From: an uncultured Rhodospirillales bacterium
GTDB lineage: Bacteria; Pseudomonadota; Alphaproteobacteria; Acetobacterales; Acetobacteraceae
Direction: 5' to 3'
Assembly: GCA_903844785.1 (NCBI GenBank)
Contig: CAIMVB010000244.1
Location: forward strand, 1-11,015
Length of the DNA stretch: 11,015 nucleotides
Shown: positions 1 to 5,440 of the stretch, piece by piece
Numbering within the stretch: the first letter of the stretch is position 1
Layout: each line of letters begins with the position of its first letter
The notes under the pieces: model-generated
Told to the model about the DNA's origin: nothing
Databases searched by the model: none
What the model saw: only the letters and a program-made list of their open reading frames with translations
Made by a program: the position numbers and the translations under genes

Positions 1-279
1 CTTTAGCCCCGCCTCGCGATAAAGCCTCAGCAGCTTCTTATGGTTCGGCTTCAGCCCTTCCCGCGCCAGCAGATAACCGAGCCGCCGATAGCCAAACCGC
101 CGCCGCGCAGCCGCCAGCTCACGCAACCGCTGCCGCAGGTCAGTATCGTCCGGACGGCTCGGCTGATACCGCGCGACACGCCTGGCAATTCCGATCAGAT
201 GACACGCCCGGCGCTCGCTCAGCCCATAACAGCCACGGGCATGAGCGAGCGCGTCCCGCTTCGCGCCGGGCGTCACCAT
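1..279 (-). CDS. IS3-family transposase OrfB, N-terminal part (partial)
   Basis: N-terminal 93 residues of the IS OrfB, beginning MVTPGAKRDALAHARG and open to the window edge. Visible parts are a Cys-containing start (CYGLSERRACHLIGI) and the Arg-rich helical stretch RRRFGYRRLGYLL, which precede the rve integrase core in IS407-type OrfB proteins. The catalytic DDE residues would lie further left and are not seen. The ATG at 277-279 overlaps the orfA stop as ATGGTGA. In IS3 elements the active enzyme is usually an OrfAB fusion made by -1 frameshifting, so this ATG may be used little or not at all. The frame is clean with no stop. The family call is firm; activity is unknown. Confidence 0.85.
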   Translation of the reverse strand, partial: MVTPGAKRDALAHARGCYGLSERRACHLIGIARRVARYQPSRPDDTDLRQRLRELAAARRRFGYRRLGYLLAREGLKPNHKKLLRLYREAGLK

Positions 280-539
280 TTTTTTGAGGAGATGTCTTTC
301 AAAACCGCAATGTCCAGCATCGCCTCGGCTAAAAGCTTCTTCAGCTTGCCGTTCTCATCCTCCAGCGTACGAAGCCGCTTGGCCTCCGACACCTCAAGGC
401 CGCCAAACTTCGCCTTCCACTTGTAGAACGTCGCCTCGCTGATCCCATGACGGCGGCAAACATCCGCGGTCACAGCACCCGATTCCTGTTCCTTCAAAAT
501 CCCAATGATCTGCTCATCGCTGAACCTGCTGCGTTTCAT
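273..539 (-). CDS. IS3-family transposase OrfA (IS407-type)
   Basis: A complete 88-residue OrfA, the DNA-binding part of an IS3-family transposase. It begins MKRSRFSDEQIIGILKEQ. A helix-turn-helix spans roughly residues 8-45, with the typical CRRHGISEATFYKWK core. Residues about 55-82 form a Leu-rich coiled coil (LEDENGKLKKLLAEAMLDIAVL) of the type that mediates oligomerisation and joins OrfA to OrfB. The start ATG at 537-539 has a purine-rich AAGGGGA about 10 nt upstream. The gene ends KKW-stop over an A7 run, where a -1 shift enters orfB. Length and layout are normal for the group, and nothing suggests damage within the visible part. Confidence 0.93.
   Translation of the reverse strand: MKRSRFSDEQIIGILKEQESGAVTADVCRRHGISEATFYKWKAKFGGLEVSEAKRLRTLEDENGKLKKLLAEAMLDIAVLKDISSKKW
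279..285 (-). promoter_or_regulatory. A_AAA_AAA slippery site for -1 frameshift, orfA to orfB
   Basis: Seven A residues on the minus strand. In the orfA frame they read A AAA AAA, followed by TGG TGA. Slipping back one base continues as ATG GTG ACG, which is the orfB frame. This is a canonical X XXY YYZ heptamer placed two codons before the orfA stop, as expected for OrfAB production in IS3 elements. Confidence 0.75.
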
Positions 540-582
540 TCGTCCGTCCCCTTGAGAAACAGACCCTGCCGAAAATTGGGAA

Positions 583-602
583 CAATTCAGGTGGGAAGGT
601 CA
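583..602 (-). repeat. Terminal inverted-repeat end of the first IS
   Basis: Read on the minus strand from 602 the sequence is TGACCTTCCCACCTGAATTG. It starts with TG and resembles the TGACC-type ends of IS407-group elements. It lies 63 bp before the orfA start, a usual distance. The partner end is outside the window, so the repeat itself cannot be confirmed. Confidence 0.6.
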
Positions 603-1297
603 ATAGAAAAATTAATATTCTTATAAATATTGAAAAAAATCTTTTTGGTAATTTTGAAATCACAATTTCTTTTTGGAGAGAGACATTACTTATTTCACCA
701 ATCTCGCAAAAAAATGAAACTTATTTGTCATTTTTTCGTTTTAAATGGGGATCGGTAGCGTCTTGAGTGGCGTGTTTATTAGATAAACGTTTTCCTTAAC
801 TTTAGAACGGTTCGTATTGGCATGCCATCTAAAGGGCCACCGTATTCCTTCGTTTCAGTCTCGCCGGAACTTTCACGGACCAGGAACTTTTTCTTTGTCT
901 GGGAGTTGGGGGGGGTGTTGAAAACCATCGCTTTTGCCCGGGGATTTGGACGTAATGTACTTTCTGATCGCATAATATATTTTGCGTCGGATTGGGCTCC
1001 AGTCTCATGAAAACCGCTTATGCGCAATGTCGCGTCAGCCCACCCTGCTGTGCTGCTGCTGCTAGTCATTTTGGCTTCATTCCCATTCTTAAGCTTGGTA
1101 TCGCGAACGTCAGAGAGGCACGAGTCTCTGGCCTAAGTCGCCACACAGTTGTCGCCAAAGAACTACTGAGACATCACCATGCCGGGTTTGTCGCTAAAGA
1201 AACGGCTCGGTCAAGCGGCACCATTCGGGGCGCAGCACCCATCATGTCCACCCATCCAAGATTTTCACCGTCTTGAACCGCAACAAGAGAGAGACCC
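603..1297. other. Gene-poor stretch, AT-rich in its first part; no supportable gene
   Basis: Nearly 700 bp lie between the IS end and the large RTX-type gene. Positions 603-780 are very rich in A and T, with runs of T5-T6 and A7 and a 9-bp direct repeat TCTTTTTGG at 640-648 and 668-676. From about 785 the composition returns to average. Open frames of 60-96 codons exist on both strands (for example minus 779-1069 and plus 992-1276), but none has a recognisable domain or a convincing ribosome-binding site, so I do not call them. A diverged repeat TGTCGCYAAAGAA occurs at 1150-1162 and 1189-1201. The promoter of the downstream gene presumably lies here, but I cannot place -35 and -10 boxes with confidence. 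The stretch could also be a remnant of older insertions. Confidence 0.5.
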
Positions 1298-3715
1298 ATG
1301 TCAGCTTCACTGTCACCCATCCCAACCAATCAGGTCGCCTTCACTCTTACATCTTCATTGAACCTATCGGGAGCCGAGATTTCGGGTTTCGATCCATCCA
1401 GTGACCGCCTCTACGTCACTTCTAATGGCGGATTGCTGGTCGTAAACATGGCAAACCCAGCAACTCCGACTTTACTTACCACCATCAACTTCACCTCGCT
1501 CGGCTTCGCCACCACCGATGTTACCAGCGTAGCGGTGAAGAACGGCATTGTTGCCGTAGCACTTCCGAATGCTGATAAGGCACAGCATGGCACGGTGGTG
1601 TTTCTGAATGCGGCCGACGGAGCACTGCTGAGTTCGGTCAGTGTTGGTGCGCTGCCAGACATGCTGACCTTCACTCCGGATGGCAATAAAGTTTTGGTTG
1701 CGAATGAGGCAGAGGTTGTAAGTGACTCAAACTTTGGTGGTGCTGGCTCCGTTTCGATCATCGACATTTCAGGTGGCGTAGCCGCCGCCACGGTGCGGAC
1801 GGCCGACTTTACCGCCTTCAATGGCCAGGAAGCTGCCCTAAGGGTCGCTGGAGTTCGTATTTGGGCCGGCAAGACTGTTTCCGAAGATGTTGAACCAGAA
1901 TATATCGCCGTCTCCGCTGATGGTACGAAGGCGATGGTAACGCTGCAGGAGGCCAATGCAGTAGGCCTTCTTGATATCGCTACCGCAACTTTCACCGCCA
2001 TTGTGCCGCTGGGCAGCAAAGATTTCAGCACTCTACTAGCCGATTTTAGTGACCGTGATGGTTCTAACAGCAGCGCATTGACCAATCTCGTCACGGGAAT
2101 GCCTGTCCGCGGCCTTTACATGCCAGATGCCATTGATAGCTATCAGTCCGCAGGACAGACCTTCTATGTCATTGCCAATGAGGGAGATGATCGTGACGAT
2201 TTCCTTGCTTCCGACGAGACAATACGTGTTGGCAGCGGAAGCTATGATCTCGACAACACACTCTTTCCCAACGAAACCGCACTGAAGAATAATGGTCAGC
2301 TTGGCCGTCTTACGGTCTCCAACGCCGCCGGTCTGCGCGGCGATACTGATGGTGACGGCGATATCGATCAAATCTTGGCATATGGTGGGCGTTCTTTCTC
2401 TATCCTTGCTTCGGATGGCACCATGGTGTTCGATAGTGCGGATATTATCGAGCGCATTGTCGCGACCCAGTTCCCAGCATTTTTCGACGACACACGCAGC
2501 GACAATAAGGGGCCAGAGCCTGAAGGGATCGAAATTGCCAGCATAGGCAACAAGACCTATGCCCTAGTGGGCCTTGAGCGGTCGCATATGACACTTGCCT
2601 TCGACATTACTGATCCGACTAATGTCAGCTATGCTGGCGCTGCGCAGCGTAGTGGTGACCTCAATCCAGAAGGCGGCTTGTTTATCAGCGCATATGATTC
2701 GCCGACGGGCCAACCACTGTTGGTCACAAGCAATGAGGTAAGCAACAACGTCTCGATCTTCGCCATTCAATCCTTCGTGAATATCCATGAGACTGGGTCT
2801 TCCAGCGCAGAAACCATCATTGGTTATGCTGGTAATGACACCATTGATGGCGTTGGTGGTAACGATGTCATCAACGGGGGAGGGGGCGCGGATAGCCTCA
2901 CGGGTGGTGCTGGCAACGATAGCATCAATGGAGGCGATGGAACCGACGTGGCTGCCTACGCAGGAGCTTCATCTTCTTTTTCGACAGTGAAGTCATCAAA
3001 CACCTTCTTTGTTCGTGGTTCCTCCGATAGCTATGGGCTCGACAGCCTAACCTCAATCGAAAATATTCGTTTCTCTGATACGAATATCGAGACCGCATGG
3101 TTTTCAAAGACCAACGATTTGACACCGGCCCAGCTCACGAGCTTGGTTGAACTCTACATCGCGAGTCTTGACCGCGCCCCAGATGCTATTGGGCTTAACT
3201 ATTGGGGCGCACGCCTTCAAGATGGAATGTCCTTGGCAAATATTGCCAAGTCATTTTTTGTACAACCTGAAACGGCCGCTCAATACCCGTCAACTATGTC
3301 CACGAACACATTCGTCACTTCTGTCTACAATAACTTGCTGAATCGTGCGCCTGATATCCCTGGACTGAATTACTGGGTTCGTGAAATCGATACCGGCAAC
3401 ATAAGCAAAGATGTCTTTCTGCTCGCTCTCATCAATGGTGCCAAGGCATCAACAGGTAGTTCCACAGACCGCCACACAATTGAGAATAAGGCGAACGTCG
3501 GGAAGTATTTCGCAATTGACCATGGCCTCAATGATACTGACTGGGCCGCCGATGTTCTGGCCTCCGTTAATTCCGTCCCTAGCACAGCCGTGTCCGCTAA
3601 CGCCCTGATCGATAGCTATTCAGCGGCAATCTCGACGGGGGCCTCGTCATCCTCGGCCATGCTTGTTGGGTTGCCTGACCTTAACGCAACCGCCCCGGTC
3701 GCGGGGCTGATTTAG
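1298..3715 (+). CDS. Secreted choice-of-anchor-I / RTX / DUF4214 calcium-binding protein
   Basis: An 805-residue protein. Residues about 20-500 match the choice-of-anchor-I type (alkaline-phosphatase-like, WD/LVIVD propeller) region. Seen there are blade-like repeats such as GSVSIIDISGG and the motifs NEGDDRD (294-300), GPEPEGI (405-411) and DLNPEGG (454-460). A loop D349-T-D351-G-D353-G matches an EF-hand or dockerin calcium site. Residues 509-553 hold five RTX nonapeptides (GYAGNDTID, GVGGNDVIN, GGGGADSLT, GGAGNDSIN, GGDGTDVAA). DUF4214 follows, with LDRAPDAIGLNYW at 624-636 and LNRAPDIPGLNYW at 681-693. There is no N-terminal signal peptide or membrane segment, and the C-terminus is Ser/Ala-rich and hydrophobic. 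Both fit type I secretion, where calcium folds the RTX repeats outside the cell. The ATG at 1298 follows a purine-rich AAGAGAGAGA. No TolC, ABC or MFP exporter genes are in the window. The exact function (phosphatase, adhesin or S-layer-like) is unknown; the domain calls are by eye. Confidence 0.88.
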   Translation: MSASLSPIPTNQVAFTLTSSLNLSGAEISGFDPSSDRLYVTSNGGLLVVNMANPATPTLLTTINFTSLGFATTDVTSVAVKNGIVAVALPNADKAQHGTVVFLNAADGALLSSVSVGALPDMLTFTPDGNKVLVANEAEVVSDSNFGGAGSVSIIDISGGVAAATVRTADFTAFNGQEAALRVAGVRIWAGKTVSEDVEPEYIAVSADGTKAMVTLQEANAVGLLDIATATFTAIVPLGSKDFSTLLADFSDRDGSNSSALTNLVTGMPVRGLYMPDAIDSYQSAGQTFYVIANEGDDRDDFLASDETIRVGSGSYDLDNTLFPNETALKNNGQLGRLTVSNAAGLRGDTDGDGDIDQILAYGGRSFSILASDGTMVFDSADIIERIVATQFPAFFDDTRSDNKGPEPEGIEIASIGNKTYALVGLERSHMTLAFDITDPTNVSYAGAAQRSGDLNPEGGLFISAYDSPTGQPLLVTSNEVSNNVSIFAIQSFVNIHETGSSSAETIIGYAGNDTIDGVGGNDVINGGGGADSLTGGAGNDSINGGDGTDVAAYAGASSSFSTVKSSNTFFVRGSSDSYGLDSLTSIENIRFSDTNIETAWFSKTNDLTPAQLTSLVELYIASLDRAPDAIGLNYWGARLQDGMSLANIAKSFFVQPETAAQYPSTMSTNTFVTSVYNNLLNRAPDIPGLNYWVREIDTGNISKDVFLLALINGAKASTGSSTDRHTIENKANVGKYFAIDHGLNDTDWAADVLASVNSVPSTAVSANALIDSYSAAISTGASSSSAMLVGLPDLNATAPVAGLI

Positions 3716-3738
3716 AGCGCATTCTCCGACAATAGCGG

Positions 3739-3785
3739 AACTGCGGAACCACTTCCATACCAACAAGTTCCTCGGTTCCGCAGTT
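3739..3785. repeat. 12-bp perfect inverted repeat behind the RTX-type gene
   Basis: AACTGCGGAACC (3739-3750) pairs perfectly with GGTTCCGCAGTT (3774-3785) across a 23-nt loop. It starts 23 bp after the stop codon. No T-run follows directly. It may be part of a bidirectional terminator or an mRNA 3'-end stabiliser between the convergent RTX-type gene and gltBD. Confidence 0.6.
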
Positions 3786-3787
3786 CT

Positions 3788-3809
3788 GGGGGGAGCGCAA
3801 GCTCCCCCT
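3788..3809. terminator. GC-rich hairpin with GCAA tetraloop, possible terminator stem
   Basis: GGGGGAGC (3789-3796) and GCTCCCCC (3801-3808) form eight perfect base pairs, plus a G-T wobble at 3788/3809, closed by a GCAA loop. This is a GNRA tetraloop, a very stable RNA cap. The hairpin lies two bases after the preceding inverted repeat. The following sequence TCAGTCTATGG has no U-tract, so this is not a standard rho-independent terminator in either direction. It may block 3' exonucleases or assist another termination signal. Confidence 0.45.
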
Positions 3810-3864
3810 CAGTCTATGGTGAAGGTACACGGGGAGAGCGGATTACAAAAAATTTCGTGACTTT

Positions 3865-3889
3865 GGCAGGCTGGATAGCCTCCTTTTTA
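3865..3889 (+). terminator. Weak rho-independent terminator-like hairpin with T5
   Basis: AGGCT (3868-3872), loop GGAT, AGCCT (3877-3881), then CC and TTTTT (3884-3888). The stem is only five perfect pairs, so it is weak on its own. It is the only T-run hairpin downstream of the RTX-type gene, about 150 bp past its stop. The second IS appears to begin one or two bases after the T-run. Confidence 0.4.
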
Positions 3890-3925
3890 TGTACCACGAT
3901 TTGATTAATTCTGGACATTGTTTTG
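3890..3925 (+). repeat. Probable left terminal end of the second IS
   Basis: Starts TGTACCACG. It aligns imperfectly with the right end at TGTnCnnCG and again at TGTTTTG versus TGATTTG. The match is partial, so the exact boundary may be off by some bases. Confidence 0.45.
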
Positions 3926-3974
3926 GGCGTGTCCGGCGTCAGCATCTATGGGACCAAATTGGCGATTTGAGGTA

Positions 3975-4034
3975 CGGAGGATTTCTGGCTCATCGTAACC
4001 CCAAGGAGAGTGAAGATGAGCCAGAAATCCTCCG
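3975..4034 (+). promoter_or_regulatory. Perfect 20-bp inverted repeat over the orfA start codon (fold-back element)
   Basis: Positions 3975-3994 (CGGAGG...CTCATC) are the exact reverse complement of 4015-4034 (GATGAG...CCTCCG), with a 20-nt loop between. The loop contains the orfA ribosome-binding site AAGGAG (4003-4008). The right arm contains the orfA start codon ATG (4016-4018) and the first codons of the protein. An RNA spanning both arms would form a 20-bp stem that buries the start codon. A transcript starting inside the left arm or loop would not. IS10 and IS50 are known to limit transposase made from outside transcripts by this kind of fold-back; that it works so here is inference. 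Confidence 0.8.
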
Positions 4035-4362
4035 CCCCACCCGCCCGTGTGCCAGCCGAAAAGCTGGTCCGCGATATTCGCCGCGCCGCGCGCAAGCACC
4101 ATTCCGCCGAGGACAAGATCCGCATTGTCCTGGACGGGCTGCGCGGCGAGGAAAGCATCGCCGCCCTCTGCCGCCGCGAAGCCATCGCCGATAGCCTGTA
4201 CTACGCTTGGTCGAAGGAGTTCTTGGGTGAGGCGCGAGCGCGCCACGGGTTCAAGCACTGCGCCAGGAAGCCCGCGCGCTGAAGGAGGTCGTGGCCGAGC
4301 AGACGCTCGAACTCCGCCTTCTCAAAAAAAACATGATCGCGGATGGGGACGACCGCGCATGA
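4016..4362 (+). pseudogene. IS3-family transposase OrfA, disrupted by frameshift
   Basis: The first 71 or so residues are a good OrfA: MSQKSSAPPARVPAEKLVRD, then a helix-turn-helix of HTH_Tnp_1 type around residues 28-68 (SAEDKIRIVLDGLRGEESIA, LCRREAIADSLYYAWSKEFL). After that the frame runs into nonsense and stops at 4280-4282. The genuine C-terminal part continues in the next frame from about 4231 (VQALRQEARALKEVVAEQTL, then ELRLLKKNMIADGDDRA) and stops at 4360-4362, overlapping the orfB start as ATGA. Net loss of 1+3n bases near 4225-4245 explains this. From memory, related proteins have a longer linker there, so a small deletion is likely. I chose ATG 4016 over GTG 4010 because AAGGAG ends 7 nt before the ATG but only 1 nt before the GTG. 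Confidence 0.8.
4326..4332 (+). promoter_or_regulatory. A_AAA_AAC slippery heptamer for OrfAB frameshifting
   Basis: In the frame of the orfA C-terminal part the codons read CTC AAA AAA AAC ATG. A -1 slip on A AAA AAC continues CAT GAT CGC GGA and runs into orfB without a stop. This is one of the best-known -1 heptamers. Because the orfA frame is broken about 90 bp upstream, ribosomes from the orfA start no longer reach it in the right frame. Confidence 0.7.
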
Positions 4363-5339
4363 GGCACTCCGCCGCCGAAAAGCTCGAAATCATCCAACTG
4401 GTCGAGCAAGCCAACCTGCCCCAACGCCGCTGCCTCGCCAGCCTCGGCATCCCGCGCCAGACCTTCTATCGCTGGTATGACCGTTACCTTACCGGCGGGC
4501 CAGAGGCGCTGGCCGACAAGCCATCCCGGCCTGACCGCGTCTGGAACCGCATCCCCGATGCGGTGCAAGCGCGCATTATTGATCTGGCGCTGGAAGTGCC
4601 GGAACTCTCACCGCGTGAATTGGCAGTGCGTTTCACCGACCAAGAAAGCTATTTCGTTTCAGAGGCTTCGGTCTATCGCCTGCTCAAATCCCGCGATCTG
4701 ATCCCAAGTCCGGCTTTCATCCAGATCAAGGCCGCTGAGGAATTCCACACCAAGACCACGGCGCCCAACCAGCTCTGGCAGACGGATTTCACCTATCTGA
4801 AGGTCATCGGCTGGGGGTGGTTTTATCTTTGCACCGTACTGGATGATTTCTCGCGCTACGTCATCGCCTGGCGGCTTTGCACCGGCATGACCGCGAGCGA
4901 TGTCAGTGAGACGCTGGAACTGGCCATGACGGCCTCAGGCTGCCGCGATGTGCCGCTACGACAACGCCCGCGATTGCTATCGGACAATGGGCCTGGGTTC
5001 ATCTCGGACGCCTTCGCCCAATGGTTGGCGCAGCACGGCATCCAGCATGTCCGCGGTGCGCCCGCACATCCCCAGACACAGGGCAAGATCGAACGCTGGC
5101 ATCAGACCATGAAGAACCGCATCCTGCTGGAGAATTACTACCTGCCGGGCGCGCTGCAGGCTGAGATCGCCGAGTTTGTCGCGCAGTATAACCACCGGCG
5201 CTATCACGAGAGCCTGAACAATCTGACCCCGGCGGATGTCTATTTCGGCAGGGGGCAGACCATCCTGCTGGAGCGGGAGCGCATCAAGCGCAGAACCATC
5301 CAGCATCGCCGCTTGATGCATCACCAAAACGCAGCCTAA
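4359..5339 (+). CDS. IS3-family transposase OrfB (DDE catalytic subunit)
   Basis: A 326-residue catalytic subunit, complete. The N-terminal 110 residues carry helix-turn-helix segments (SAAEKLEIIQLVEQANLPQR, LGIPRQTFYRWYDRYL). The integrase core runs from about 135 to 300: LWQTDFTYLKVIGWGWFY with D143, LLSDNGPGFIS with D209, and HPQTQGKIERWHQTMKNRIL with E245. The D209-E245 gap is 35 residues, the DD(35)E spacing of IS3 enzymes. It ends with the typical NHRRYHESLNNLTPADVYFG and an Arg-rich tail. The ATG at 4359 overlaps the orfA stop as ATGA and has only a weak GGGG upstream; normally the active form is the OrfAB fusion. OrfB is intact here, but without an in-frame OrfA the element is probably not able to move by itself. 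Confidence 0.93.
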   Translation: MRHSAAEKLEIIQLVEQANLPQRRCLASLGIPRQTFYRWYDRYLTGGPEALADKPSRPDRVWNRIPDAVQARIIDLALEVPELSPRELAVRFTDQESYFVSEASVYRLLKSRDLIPSPAFIQIKAAEEFHTKTTAPNQLWQTDFTYLKVIGWGWFYLCTVLDDFSRYVIAWRLCTGMTASDVSETLELAMTASGCRDVPLRQRPRLLSDNGPGFISDAFAQWLAQHGIQHVRGAPAHPQTQGKIERWHQTMKNRILLENYYLPGALQAEIAEFVAQYNHRRYHESLNNLTPADVYFGRGQTILLERERIKRRTIQHRRLMHHQNAA

Positions 5340-5380
5340 CCTCAACCAAAGATGGGCCAGATACTCCGCTAGCCAAGCCG

Positions 5381-5412
5381 CAAATCAGTCTCAAATGATT
5401 TGACGACGGACA
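5381..5412 (-). repeat. Right terminal end of the second IS
   Basis: Read inward from 5412: TGTCCGTCGTCAAATC and onward. It lies 42-73 bp past the orfB stop and ends in ...GGACA on the plus strand, as IS3-type ends do. It leaves 28 bp before the gltD stop codon. Confidence 0.6.
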
Positions 5413-5440
5413 TTTCCCATACCTCCCCGCGCGCACCCCT
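5413..5440. other. Short gap between the second IS and gltD; no terminator visible
   Basis: These 28 bp hold no hairpin and no T-run for gltBD. Any original terminator of the operon must now lie across the IS (for example the hairpins at 3739-3881) or inside it. Confidence 0.5.

Larger units (their letters stand above)
1..602 (-). mobile_element. IS3-family insertion sequence (IS407-type), 5' part, cut by left edge
   Basis: One end and the first half of an IS3-family element transcribed leftward. It contains a terminal end near 602, a full orfA, an overlapping orfB in the -1 frame, and a poly-A slippery run where they meet. The OrfA and OrfB sequences look like the IS407 group. The other end and the rest of orfB lie beyond the left edge, so neither the full length nor a target duplication can be checked. 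The outer limit at 602 is inferred from the TGACC terminus and the abrupt change to AT-rich sequence just after it. Confidence 0.85.
3890..5412 (+). mobile_element. IS3-family insertion sequence, nearly complete, with broken orfA
   Basis: An element of about 1.5 kb carrying orfA (disrupted) and orfB (intact) in the order and frames usual for the IS3 family. The right end is clear: read inward from 5412 it is TGTCCGTCGTCAAATCATTT. The left end is less certain. TGTACCACGATTTGATTAAT at 3890 shares TGTnCnnCG with the right end, then weaker similarity including a TGxTTTG block. I found no convincing target duplication (TTTA before, TTTC after), so the ends or the site may have decayed. It differs from the IS at the left edge in sequence and orientation, so the two do not form an obvious composite transposon. 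The IS3 subgroup is not assigned. Confidence 0.8.

Noticed and set aside
40..426. 128-codon plus-strand open frame at the left edge
   Set aside because: It is antisense to the IS orfA and orfB, which have clear family matches on the minus strand.
714..758. Possible 14-residue leader peptide (MKLICHFF...) in the AT-rich block
   Set aside because: No ribosome-binding site, no attenuator-like structure after it and no downstream gene close enough to be controlled.
779..1069. 96-codon minus-strand frame and overlapping plus-strand frames in the gene-poor stretch
   Set aside because: No recognisable domain, no good ribosome-binding site and no codon pattern to favour either strand. I cannot exclude a small unknown gene, but the support is too weak to call it.
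1411..2094. 227-codon open frame on the minus strand
   Set aside because: It is antisense to the large RTX-type gene, low in complexity (Ser, Thr, Ala, Val), with no domain. It is a shadow of the real gene.
4047..5339. A 430-residue open frame starting well upstream of orfB in the second IS
   Set aside because: Its first 104 codons are an out-of-frame reading of orfA (MCQPKSWSAIF...) with no family resemblance. Only the part from 4359 onward is real OrfB, with a short stretch from 4332 that would be reached by frameshifting.
1..5412. Composite transposon made of the two IS elements around the RTX-type gene
   Set aside because: The two IS are different in sequence, face opposite directions and have different ends, so they would not be mobilised together by one transposase.
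3886..5416. Target-site duplication around the second IS
   Set aside because: TTTA before 3890 and TTTC after 5412 share only three bases in a T-rich setting. This is not convincing as a duplication.
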